Made by a program: the position numbers and the translations under genes. Shown here in pieces: positions 6,621 through 13,258 of a stretch of 13,682 nt of DNA (its first letter is position 1; each line of letters starts with the position of its first letter). The stretch is taken from the NCBI GenBank assembly GCA_031423755.1, contig JANPGC010000299.1, positions 1 to 13,682 on the forward strand. The letters are read 5' to 3'. This DNA comes from JANMEX01 sp031423755. Its GTDB lineage: Bacteria > Pseudomonadota > Alphaproteobacteria > Rhizobiales > Rhizobiaceae. The notes below the pieces were generated by a model that made no database searches, was not told the origin of the DNA, and saw only the letters and a program-made list of their open reading frames with translations.

Positions 6621-7967
6621 TCAAGCCGAAAGGAATGCGTGAATGGATTCTGCAGCCCGGCGACCGTCATCGACAGAAGCGACCGTGAGGTCCTTGCCGC
6701 CGAAGACGCAGTCGCCGCCGGCCCAGACGCCTTTCAGCGATGTGCGTTTTTCGTCATCGACAACGATGCGGTTCTTTTCGAGTTTCAGCGCGCCGCCTGC
6801 CGGATCGACATAAGCCTGCCCGATGGCCTTGAACAGCGTGTCGCAGGCGATTTCGAAGCTCTCGCCGGTGCCCTTGAGCTTGCCGCCGGAGGTCGCGGTT
6901 TTCTCGCAGATGACGGCAGCCAGTTTGCCGGCTTTCTTCTTGACCTTCACCGGCATGGCGTTGTGGCGGATGACGACGCCCTTGGAGGTGGCAAGATCCT
7001 GTTCGTAGACGGAAGCGCCCATGTCCTCCTGCCCGCGGCGATAGAGGATGGTGACTTCCTCCGCACCGAGGAGCTTGGACTGGACCGCAACATCAATCGC
7101 CGTCATGCCGCCACCGATGACGGCAACGCGCTTGCCGACCGGCATTTTGGTGAGGTCATCGGATTGGCGCAGGTCTGCGATGTAGCTGACGGCGTCGGCA
7201 ATGCCCTTGGTCTTCTCGCCGTCAATGCCGAGCGCGTTGACGCCTGCAAGACCGACCCCGAGGAACACGGCATCATAGTCACTGCGCAGTGTGTCGAGCG
7301 ACAGGTTCTTGCCGAGCTTCTTGCCATGCTTGATGGCGATGCCGCCGATGGCGAGAATGAAATCGACTTCCTTTTGGGCAAAGTCATCCACCGACTTGTA
7401 GGCGGCGATGCCGAACTCGTTGAGGCCGCCGGATTTTTTCCGCGCTTCAAATACTGTGACTGCATGGCCATGCATGGCGAGGCGATGAGCGGCGGCAAGG
7501 CCTGCAGGACCCGCGCCGACGACAGCGACTTTCTTGCCGGTCTTTTTGGCGCGGGTGAACGGATGCTTGCCTGTCGCCATCAGATGGTCGGTGGCATAGC
7601 GCTGCAGCTGGCCGATCTTGACCGGCTTGCCTTCGGCGACCTCGCGCACGCAGACTTCCTCGCACAGCGTTTCCGTCGGGCAGACACGGGCGCACATGCC
7701 GCCCATGATGTTTTGCTCAAGGATCGTGCGGGCAGCGCCATTTGGATTGCCGGTGGCAATCCGGCGGATGAACAGGGGGATGTCGATGGATGTCGGACAG
7801 GCCGTCATGCATGGCGCGTCATGGCAGAAGTAGCAGCGGTCTGCCTCGACTGCCGCTTCGTGCCGGTCGAGCGGCGGATGCAGGTCGGCAAAATTGGATT
7901 TCAGTTCTTCGGCGGAAAGGCGGCCACCATGGGCTTCGCCTCCTGCCATGCCGTCTTTCAACGCCAT
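6621..7967 (-). CDS. preT: Dihydropyrimidine dehydrogenase NAD(P)-binding flavoprotein subunit PreT
   Basis: This 448-residue protein is the glutamate-synthase-small-subunit-like electron-input subunit. The N-terminal helical Fe-S domain has two four-cysteine sets: CYFCHDAPCMTAC (C45, C48, C53, C57) and C92, C96, C102, C106 in MCARVCPTETLCEEVC. An FAD-binding GAGPAG motif is at 151-156 and a pyridine-nucleotide-binding GGGMTA motif at 285-290. The C-terminal FAD-closing segment is WAGGDCVFGG (415-424). Electrons pass from NAD(P)H through FAD and Fe-S clusters to PreA. ATG 7967 is chosen because AGGAGG lies seven bases upstream; ATG 7973 is too close to it, and a longer reading from TTG 8048 would run through the RutR-like site. 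It is the first gene of preTA, with an AT-rich promoter region upstream. Confidence 0.94.
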   Translation of the reverse strand: MALKDGMAGGEAHGGRLSAEELKSNFADLHPPLDRHEAAVEADRCYFCHDAPCMTACPTSIDIPLFIRRIATGNPNGAARTILEQNIMGGMCARVCPTETLCEEVCVREVAEGKPVKIGQLQRYATDHLMATGKHPFTRAKKTGKKVAVVGAGPAGLAAAHRLAMHGHAVTVFEARKKSGGLNEFGIAAYKSVDDFAQKEVDFILAIGGIAIKHGKKLGKNLSLDTLRSDYDAVFLGVGLAGVNALGIDGEKTKGIADAVSYIADLRQSDDLTKMPVGKRVAVIGGGMTAIDVAVQSKLLGAEEVTILYRRGQEDMGASVYEQDLATSKGVVIRHNAMPVKVKKKAGKLAAVICEKTATSGGKLKGTGESFEIACDTLFKAIGQAYVDPAGGALKLEKNRIVVDDEKRTSLKGVWAGGDCVFGGKDLTVASVDDGRRAAESIHAFLSA

Positions 7968-8032
7968 TGCCATGCCTCCTGAATTGTTCCCGATTCCGTA
8001 GTCCGGAATTATTCCAATCAGATTGCTACGAT

Positions 8033-8048
8033 TTTTCCATTTGGTCAA
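8033..8048. promoter_or_regulatory. RutR-type operator 3, upstream of preTA
   Basis: On the minus strand this reads TTGACCAAATGGAAAA, matching 12 of the 14 specified bases of the E. coli RutR consensus with one complete half. It lies 65 bp before the preT ATG in an AT-rich stretch where a promoter is expected. A second TTTGACCAAA half-site (8061-8070) repeats in the same orientation 21 bp away. The site and the proximity to rutR support repression of preTA relieved by pyrimidine. Confidence 0.65.
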
Positions 8049-8104
8049 ATTTTTTTATTGTTTGGTCAAAAATTTGGGGAACGCATTTTGAGGTGGCACC
8101 AAGC

Positions 8105-8142
8105 AACAGCGCCCCGGCAGGTTTCCCGGCCGGAGCGCTGTT
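8105..8142 (-). terminator. GC-rich hairpin, likely terminator of the ROK-mutarotase transcript
   Basis: AACAGCGCCCCGGC (8105-8118) pairs with GCCGGAGCGCTGTT (8129-8142), with one mismatch in 14 and a 10-base loop. It lies about 45 bp beyond the mutarotase stop codon, before the preT promoter region. In plus-strand sense it ends in TTTT, while in the minus-strand (transcript) sense the T-run is poor (GTTGCTT). It may therefore insulate both sides. Confidence 0.6.
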
Positions 8143-8186
8143 TTCGGGCGTGTCCCCCACCCGAATTCGTAAAAATTGCCAAAGCG

Positions 8187-8606
8187 CTAGGCCGGATAGA
8201 TCACGCCCTTGCGCAGTATGATGTTGGCATAGAGTGCCGGTTCGCCGGATGCGACGATGGCGTAGCATGTCTTGACCCGATCATAAAACGCCTGCCCGAC
8301 CAGCGGAATCACGGCGATTTTTGGTTCGTGCCGTGCGACAATTTCCTTGAAATCGGTGTGGCATTGCTGCGTTTTGTCATGATGGGGAATAAATATCGCC
8401 TCTTTGACCATGTCATCGACGGGCATGACAGACAGGATGCCTTCAAGTATCGCTGTCACCGGATGGCCATCAGCGCGGATCAGGCGATGCGCATGCGCAA
8501 CCGCCGGATAGTTGCCGTCAACGATGGCAATCTCGTCGCCATGGCCCATGGCACGCAAGGCGAACAGAAGGTCCGGCCCGAGAATGGGGTTCAATCCCTT
8601 GAGCAT
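8187..8606 (-). CDS. RbsD/FucU family sugar mutarotase
   Basis: This 139-residue protein matches the RbsD/FucU fold over its whole length. It has MLKGLNPILGPDLLFALRAM at 1-20, then GHGDEIAIVDGNYPA with H22 and D30, the conserved His/Asp pair of the family. IRADG is at 43-47, FYDR at 107-110, and YANIILRKGV at 126-135. The detail (IRADG, ILRKGV end) is nearer to FucU than to RbsD. Members interconvert sugar anomers or pyranose/furanose forms and act as ring-like oligomers in the cytosol. The ATG overlaps the ROK regulator's stop by one base (TGATG), implying translational coupling. The context is a fructose-type ABC importer, so the substrate is probably the imported sugar rather than fucose; that is inference. 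Confidence 0.88.
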   Translation of the reverse strand: MLKGLNPILGPDLLFALRAMGHGDEIAIVDGNYPAVAHAHRLIRADGHPVTAILEGILSVMPVDDMVKEAIFIPHHDKTQQCHTDFKEIVARHEPKIAVIPLVGQAFYDRVKTCYAIVASGEPALYANIILRKGVIYPA

Positions 8607-9826
8607 CAGTTGATCTCCTTCATGACCGTGTTGAAATCCAGCAGGTAGCGGTTGAAAAGTGGCAGGCTCGCGCCGCCGATCGCCCGGGCATTTGCCCCGA
8701 CTGAACCTTCCAGAATGTCAGGTGTGACTATGCCACGCATATCAAGTTTGGCGAGAGCTGCTGCAGTGGCATCCACAACCCTTTTGCGCACCCAGCCGGG
8801 AAATCCGCCATCGATAATCGCCGCAGAAAAGTCAATGACTGACGCGGATGATAAAATCGCATACGCAAGCGCATGTGCAGTGTTTTGAATCCAGACTTCC
8901 AGCACGGGACCGAAGTCAACCCAGTCGTCAGACGTGTACCAGAGCGGGCGCGGGTCGATCTTCGCCTCGCGCAGCATGCGCTCGAGCACAAATATGGAGG
9001 CGGATTCAATCAACTGCCGTGTGCCGCCCTTGCCATCAGGGATCGGCATCGGACCCAGCGCGCCGGCTGTGCCGGATCTTCCCTTGTAAAGACTTGAGTT
9101 CAGCACCACACCGCCGCCGATGAATGAGCCGATAAAAAAGTAGACAAAGTCCGTGTGATCGGCGCCCCTGCCAAAAACCAGTTCGGCGGCGCAGGCCGAT
9201 GTCGCATCGTTTTCAAGAAACACGGGAAACGGCACGGCGTCCGCGATTTCACCTTGCAGATCAACGCCGCGCCACGCATCCGCCTCCATCTGCGAGGCTC
9301 CGGCTTCGTCCGCCCAGTTCCACAATTCAAACGGCGCGGCGATGCCTATGCCCGCAACGCGCTTGCGTCCCGCCAAAGACAATTGCTCAAGCAGCTGTTT
9401 GGACCCGCGCGAGGTGAAATCAATGATCTTCTGCGGCGAGGGATAGGCGAAAGCTTCATGCAACTGGTGGCGTATCGTCCCGACAAAATCCATCATGACC
9501 AGATCGGCAGACCGGCGCCCGATTTTCAGTCCGATTGAATAGACACCATTGGGGTTGAGAGACATTGGCACAGACGGCTGGCCCACTTTGCCGCGCACAG
9601 GTTCGCCGCGCAGCAACAGCCCGTCCATCTCCAATGCGCGCATGATGACCGATATTGTTTGCGCCGAGAGCCCTGTCACCCTTGCAATATCTGCTTTTGA
9701 CATGCTGCCGAACCTGCGCACGAGCGAAAGGACGAGGCGCTCATTGTGCGCGCGCACGGCAGCCTGATTGGAACCTCTCGGTCCAACCGTCGACGCCGTG
9801 TCTGACGGGTCAGCCTCATTGCGCAT
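8606..9826 (-). CDS. frcR: ROK-family transcriptional repressor of the frc operon (FrcR-like)
   Basis: This protein has 406 residues from ATG 9826. The N-terminal MarR-like winged HTH (about 28-75) contains SMSKADIARVTGLSAQTISV (41-60). The ROK sugar-binding domain starts near residue 95. ENDATSACAAE (205-215) retains the aspartate corresponding to the sugar-kinase catalytic base (D207). The usual ROK zinc motif (GHxxx...CxCGxxGCxE) is replaced by a cysteine-free GALGPMPIPDGKGG (255-268). The nucleotide-binding DxGxT is also absent, as expected for a regulator. A start at 9919 is possible in frame, but 9826 has GGAGGA 12 bases upstream and avoids an unusual Cys-rich extension that would place the start inside the operator. 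It is divergent from frcB and shares the operator-containing gap with it. The inducer is likely fructose or the transported sugar. Confidence 0.88.
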   Translation of the reverse strand: MRNEADPSDTASTVGPRGSNQAAVRAHNERLVLSLVRRFGSMSKADIARVTGLSAQTISVIMRALEMDGLLLRGEPVRGKVGQPSVPMSLNPNGVYSIGLKIGRRSADLVMMDFVGTIRHQLHEAFAYPSPQKIIDFTSRGSKQLLEQLSLAGRKRVAGIGIAAPFELWNWADEAGASQMEADAWRGVDLQGEIADAVPFPVFLENDATSACAAELVFGRGADHTDFVYFFIGSFIGGGVVLNSSLYKGRSGTAGALGPMPIPDGKGGTRQLIESASIFVLERMLREAKIDPRPLWYTSDDWVDFGPVLEVWIQNTAHALAYAILSSASVIDFSAAIIDGGFPGWVRKRVVDATAAALAKLDMRGIVTPDILEGSVGANARAIGGASLPLFNRYLLDFNTVMKEIN

Positions 9827-10072
9827 GACTTTGGCGCATCCTCCCAAATGCGGACGGCAAGCCTCCCAACCTGCCGCGAACGATAAACATGAACATGGCG
9901 CATCAGATAAATAAATCAAGTGGATTTATTTATTGACAAGCGGATTGAATCCGTGTTGGCTAAAAGGCGAAGTCGGACTTTTGGTGCAAGAAGCCCTGCG
10001 GTCTCGATCTTCTTGGAAAGTGTCACTGCCCTTGGCGGCAATCGCTTTTGGGCTTGTTCTGGGAGGAACACA
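9827..10072. promoter_or_regulatory. Divergent frcR-frcB control region
   Basis: This 246-bp gap holds the ROK-type operator (9907-9933), an abutting TTGACA -35 box (9933-9938), a CGGATTGAATCCG palindrome (9941-9953) and a leader of about 110 bp. GGGAGGA (10061-10067) precedes the frcB ATG by five bases. The -10 element is not obvious. On the frcR side two GGGAGG boxes occur upstream of its ATG. Confidence 0.7.
9907..9933. promoter_or_regulatory. AT-rich inverted-repeat operator, probable FrcR binding site
   Basis: ATAAATAAATC (9907-9917) and GATTTATTTAT (9923-9933) are perfect 11-bp inverted arms around AAGTG. ROK repressors such as NagC and Mlc bind AT-rich TTATTT...AAATAA-like palindromes, and this has the same character. 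It abuts the frcB -35 TTGACA, so occupancy would block RNA polymerase. It lies 80 bp from frcR and 139 bp from frcB. Confidence 0.8.
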
Positions 10073-11092
10073 ATGAAGAAATCACTCGTACTCTCGATGC
10101 TCGGCGCTTTGGCGCTCGGCGTTGCCTCAGTTTCGACGGCACAGGCAGCCGGCGGCGCATGCCTTATCACCAAGAACAACACCAACGCCTTCTTCGTGAA
10201 AATGAAGGAAGGCGCAGAGCAGGCCGCCACTGCCGCTGGTCTGGAATTCCAGGCCTACGCCGGTGTGACCGATGGCGATGCTGCTCCGCAGATCGAAGCC
10301 ATCGAAAACTGCATTGCCGCAGGGGCAAAAGGCATTCTCATCACGGCCTCGAACGACTCTGTCATTCCCTCACTGAAGAAGGCACGTGAGGCCGGCATTC
10401 TGGTCATCGCCCTCGACACCCAGATCGGTGACAAGGACGCTGCCGACACGACGTTTGCCACCGACAATTTCCAGGCTGGCATCCTTATTGGCCAGTGGGC
10501 CAAGGCGACGATGGGCGACAAGGCGGCAGACGCCAAGATTGGCATGCTCGACATCAACAAGGACAATATCTCGGTTGACGTTCAGCGTGACACCGGCTTC
10601 CTCACGGGCTTCGGCATTGAAGTGCCGGACCTGAAGGTGCTCGGCTCTGAGAAAGATCCGCGCGTGATTGGCCATGAACAGTCGGATGCCAATCCGGAAG
10701 GCGGCCTGAAGGCGGTTGAAAACCTGCTGCAGAAGAACCCGGACATGAACGTGATCTACACGATCAACGAGCCGGCTGCCGAAGGTGGCTATCAGGCAAT
10801 GAAGGCGGCAGGCAAGGAAACCCAAGCAATCATCGTTTCGGTTGATGGCGGCTGCCCGGGTGTCAAGTCGGTCAAGGAAGGCGTCATTGGCGCAACCTCG
10901 ATGCAGTTCCCGCTGTTGATGGCTTCCAAAGGCATCGAAGCGATTGTCGCTTTCGCCAAGGACGGCACCAAGCCGGTGAACTCAGAAGGCCTCGACTTCT
11001 TTAACACCGGTGTGGAACTCATCACGGACAAGCCAGTTGACGGCATTCCGTCCATCACCTCGGAAGAGGGTCTGAAGAAGTGCTGGGGCTGA
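10073..11092 (+). CDS. frcB: Fructose-type sugar ABC transporter periplasmic binding protein
   Basis: This is a 339-residue Peripla_BP_4-type sugar-binding protein. The signal peptide MKKSLVLSMLGALALGVASV (1-20) with an AQA|A cleavage site near residue 25 directs it to the periplasm. The mature part starts with CLITKNNTNAFFVKMKEGAE, followed by TDGDAAPQIEAIENCIAAGA and ALDTQIGDKDAADTTFATDN, typical of FrcB/RbsB-like proteins. GGGAGGA five bases before ATG 10073 fixes the start. It is the first gene of the transport operon, downstream of the operator. A hairpin after its stop probably lets it be made in excess of the membrane components. Fructose specificity rests on resemblance to Sinorhizobium FrcB and the matching frcCAK order; ribose or mannose transport is also reported for that system. 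Confidence 0.9.
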   Translation: MKKSLVLSMLGALALGVASVSTAQAAGGACLITKNNTNAFFVKMKEGAEQAATAAGLEFQAYAGVTDGDAAPQIEAIENCIAAGAKGILITASNDSVIPSLKKAREAGILVIALDTQIGDKDAADTTFATDNFQAGILIGQWAKATMGDKAADAKIGMLDINKDNISVDVQRDTGFLTGFGIEVPDLKVLGSEKDPRVIGHEQSDANPEGGLKAVENLLQKNPDMNVIYTINEPAAEGGYQAMKAAGKETQAIIVSVDGGCPGVKSVKEGVIGATSMQFPLLMASKGIEAIVAFAKDGTKPVNSEGLDFFNTGVELITDKPVDGIPSITSEEGLKKCWG

Positions 11093-11125
11093 TACTTTAG
11101 TCATACTTAGCAGTTGAAATACCTG

Positions 11126-11150
11126 AAGGGCGGCTGTTAAGGTCGCCCTT
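11126..11150 (+). terminator. Intercistronic hairpin between frcB and frcC
   Basis: AAGGGCGGC (11126-11134) pairs with GTCGCCCTT (11142-11150) using one G-T wobble and a 7-base loop, followed only by TAT. In ABC sugar operons such hairpins after the binding-protein gene stabilise the upstream message or attenuate readthrough, giving more binding protein than permease. That role is inferred. Confidence 0.6.
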
Positions 11151-11194
11151 TATGCTGAGGGAAAGAGTATCTAGAAGCAAGGGGAGGAGAAACA

Positions 11195-12280
11195 ATGAGC
11201 GATCCGGGACAACCCACCAAAGTGGTGTCAGACTTTGAAAGCACACTGGACAAGGCGGATGCCAAAGTTGCGAGTTTTGAAAAAGCAGGCGCCACTCCGC
11301 TGGAGAAACTGCGCGGCTTTTTGCATACCAATCCGACAGCGATTCCAGTTTTCGTCCTCGTTCTGAGTATCTTGTTTTTTGGAGTCGCGGCGGGGGGACG
11401 TTTCTTTTCGCCAACCAACCTTTCTCTGATTCTTCAACAAGTGACAGTGACTGGCATCATTGCCATCGCCCAGACCATCATCATTCTGACGGCCGGCATC
11501 GATCTCTCGGTTGGCGCAATCATGGTGCTGGCCTCCATCATCATGGGCAAGCTTGCAGTTCAGTCCGGTTTGCCTGATCCGATCGCCATTTTCATTGGCC
11601 TCGCCGCTGGCGGCCTCATGGGCTATATCAATGGTTTCCTGGTTACGCGGCTGCGATTGCCGCCTTTTATCGTGACGCTCGGGACGTTGAATATCTTTGC
11701 GGCGTTGAAACTCTGGTACTCTCATTCCGAATCCATTCGCGCTTCGGACACTGAGGCGGCTGCGCCCATGCTGATATTCTTTGGCAACAAGATCAGCATC
11801 TTTGGCGCCAGCGTCACCTATGGCGGCATTGCCCTCATCCTGCTGGCGATAGGGATGTGGTACGCGCTGAACTGGACGGCATGGGGCCGCCACGTTCATG
11901 CAATCGGAGATGATCCGGATGCCGCGAGCCTTGCAGGCATCGAAACCAACAAGGTGCTTCGCTCGGTCTACGTGGTGGCGGGCATCATCTGCGCGTTTGG
12001 GGCATGGATTCTCATCGGCCGCGTCGGCGGCACTGTGACCCCGCTCGCCGGAGCAACGGCAAACCTTGACTCCATCACAGCTGTGGTGATCGGCGGCACG
12101 TCGCTGTTCGGCGGGCGCGGCTCAATCGTCGGCTCGGTGCTTGGTGCGCTGATTGTGGGCGTGTTCCGAAACGGTCTGTCTCTCTCAGGCGTCGATGTCC
12201 TCTGGCAGGACTTCACCGTCGGCATTCTCATCATCGCCGCTGTGGCAATCGATCAGTGGATCAGAAAGGTTTCGGCGTAA
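11195..12280 (+). CDS. frcC: Sugar ABC transporter permease (BPD_transp_2 family)
   Basis: This is a 361-residue inner-membrane permease with a roughly 48-residue charged cytoplasmic N-terminus, then multiple hydrophobic segments starting at about residue 49. Family motifs are AGIDLSVGAIM (100-110), RLPPFIVTLGTL (154-165) and, in the C-terminal part, GGTSLFGGRGSIVGSVLGAL. These place it with the RbsC/FrcC permeases, which normally work as homodimers. The Shine-Dalgarno GGGGAGGAG lies just before ATG 11195. It follows frcB by 102 bp containing the hairpin and precedes frcA by 4 bp. Its partners are FrcB outside and FrcA inside. Confidence 0.92.
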   Translation: MSDPGQPTKVVSDFESTLDKADAKVASFEKAGATPLEKLRGFLHTNPTAIPVFVLVLSILFFGVAAGGRFFSPTNLSLILQQVTVTGIIAIAQTIIILTAGIDLSVGAIMVLASIIMGKLAVQSGLPDPIAIFIGLAAGGLMGYINGFLVTRLRLPPFIVTLGTLNIFAALKLWYSHSESIRASDTEAAAPMLIFFGNKISIFGASVTYGGIALILLAIGMWYALNWTAWGRHVHAIGDDPDAASLAGIETNKVLRSVYVVAGIICAFGAWILIGRVGGTVTPLAGATANLDSITAVVIGGTSLFGGRGSIVGSVLGALIVGVFRNGLSLSGVDVLWQDFTVGILIIAAVAIDQWIRKVSA

Positions 12281-12284
12281 GATC

Positions 12285-13256
12285 ATGGCAAAATCAGCAA
12301 AAACCACCACAACGGCAAAAACCAAAGCTGCCGCACCAAAGGCAGCGCCTGCAAAAGCGGCAGCCGCCAAGCCCGCTGCAGCAAAGCCTGCGGCAGCAAA
12401 GGCGGCGCCCGCGAAAGCGAGCACCGCGTCAGCTCCCGTGGCTGCTACTGCCGCCGCGCCCGCTGCGGTCATGACAAAGACCGTCGAGCCAATCCTGACT
12501 GCACGCGGCCTGGTAAAACGCTATGGCCGCGTGACAGCGCTCGACAACGCCAATTTCGAACTTAACCCCAACGAAATCCTTGCCGTCATTGGCGACAATG
12601 GCGCGGGCAAGTCGTCACTGATCAAGGCGATATCCGGAGCTGTCATTCCGGATGAAGGCGAGATCAGGATCGACGGTGCGCCAATCCGCTTCAGATCACC
12701 CATGGAAGCGCGTTCGGCGGGCATCGAGACCGTGTACCAAAACCTTGCGCTTTCGCCAGCCTTGTCCATCTCCGACAACATGTTCCTTGGCCGTGAAATC
12801 CGGCGTCAGGGTTTCATGGGCAAGTGGCTAAAGATGCTGGACCGCACGGCGATGGAAAAACGCGCGCGTGACAAGCTGACCGAACTTGGGCTGATGACCA
12901 TTCAAAACATCAGCCAGCCGGTGGAATCGCTCTCCGGCGGCCAGCGTCAGGGCGTTGCGGTGGCGCGTGCGGCGGCTTTCGGGTCCAAGATGGTGATCAT
13001 GGACGAACCGACGGCAGCCTTGGGCGTCAAGGAATCGCGGCGTGTTCTTGAGCTCATTCTCGACGTGAAGAGCCGCGGACTGCCGATCATCCTCATCTCC
13101 CACAACATGCCGCATGTCTTCGAAGTGGCGGACCGGATTCACATCCACCGGCTCGGCAAGCGGCTGTGCGTCATCAATCCGAAGGATTTTTCGATGTCGG
13201 ATGCGGTGGCCTTCATGACCGGCGCGAAAGAACCGCCGAAAGAACTGATGGGCTGA
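12285..13256 (+). CDS. frcA: Sugar ABC transporter ATP-binding protein with Ala/Lys/Pro-rich N-terminal tail
   Basis: This is a 323-residue protein. Residues 63-323 form one ABC ATPase domain: Walker A GDNGAGKS (103-110), Q-loop VYQN (Q152), signature LSGGQRQGVAVARA (216-229), Walker B VIMDEP (237-242, E241) and switch histidine ISHNM (H273). It has a single cassette, unlike the double-cassette RbsA type, as in FrcA. Residues 1-62 are a low-complexity tail of AAAKP/AAPAK-like units, histone-H1-like in composition. Two starts are possible. ATG 12285 is 4 bp after the frcC stop with a weak ribosome site and could be coupled. ATG 12471 would give a normal-length 261-residue FrcA. I favour 12285, since the frame is open throughout and the operon spacing is tight. 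Confidence 0.9.
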   Translation: MAKSAKTTTTAKTKAAAPKAAPAKAAAAKPAAAKPAAAKAAPAKASTASAPVAATAAAPAAVMTKTVEPILTARGLVKRYGRVTALDNANFELNPNEILAVIGDNGAGKSSLIKAISGAVIPDEGEIRIDGAPIRFRSPMEARSAGIETVYQNLALSPALSISDNMFLGREIRRQGFMGKWLKMLDRTAMEKRARDKLTELGLMTIQNISQPVESLSGGQRQGVAVARAAAFGSKMVIMDEPTAALGVKESRRVLELILDVKSRGLPIILISHNMPHVFEVADRIHIHRLGKRLCVINPKDFSMSDAVAFMTGAKEPPKELMG

Positions 13257-13258
13257 CC

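Noticed and set aside
6594..7982. Plus-strand open frame of 462 codons opposite preT
   Set aside because: It mirrors the preT coding frame and shows no motif of its own, whereas preT has all its Fe-S, FAD and NAD(P) motifs.
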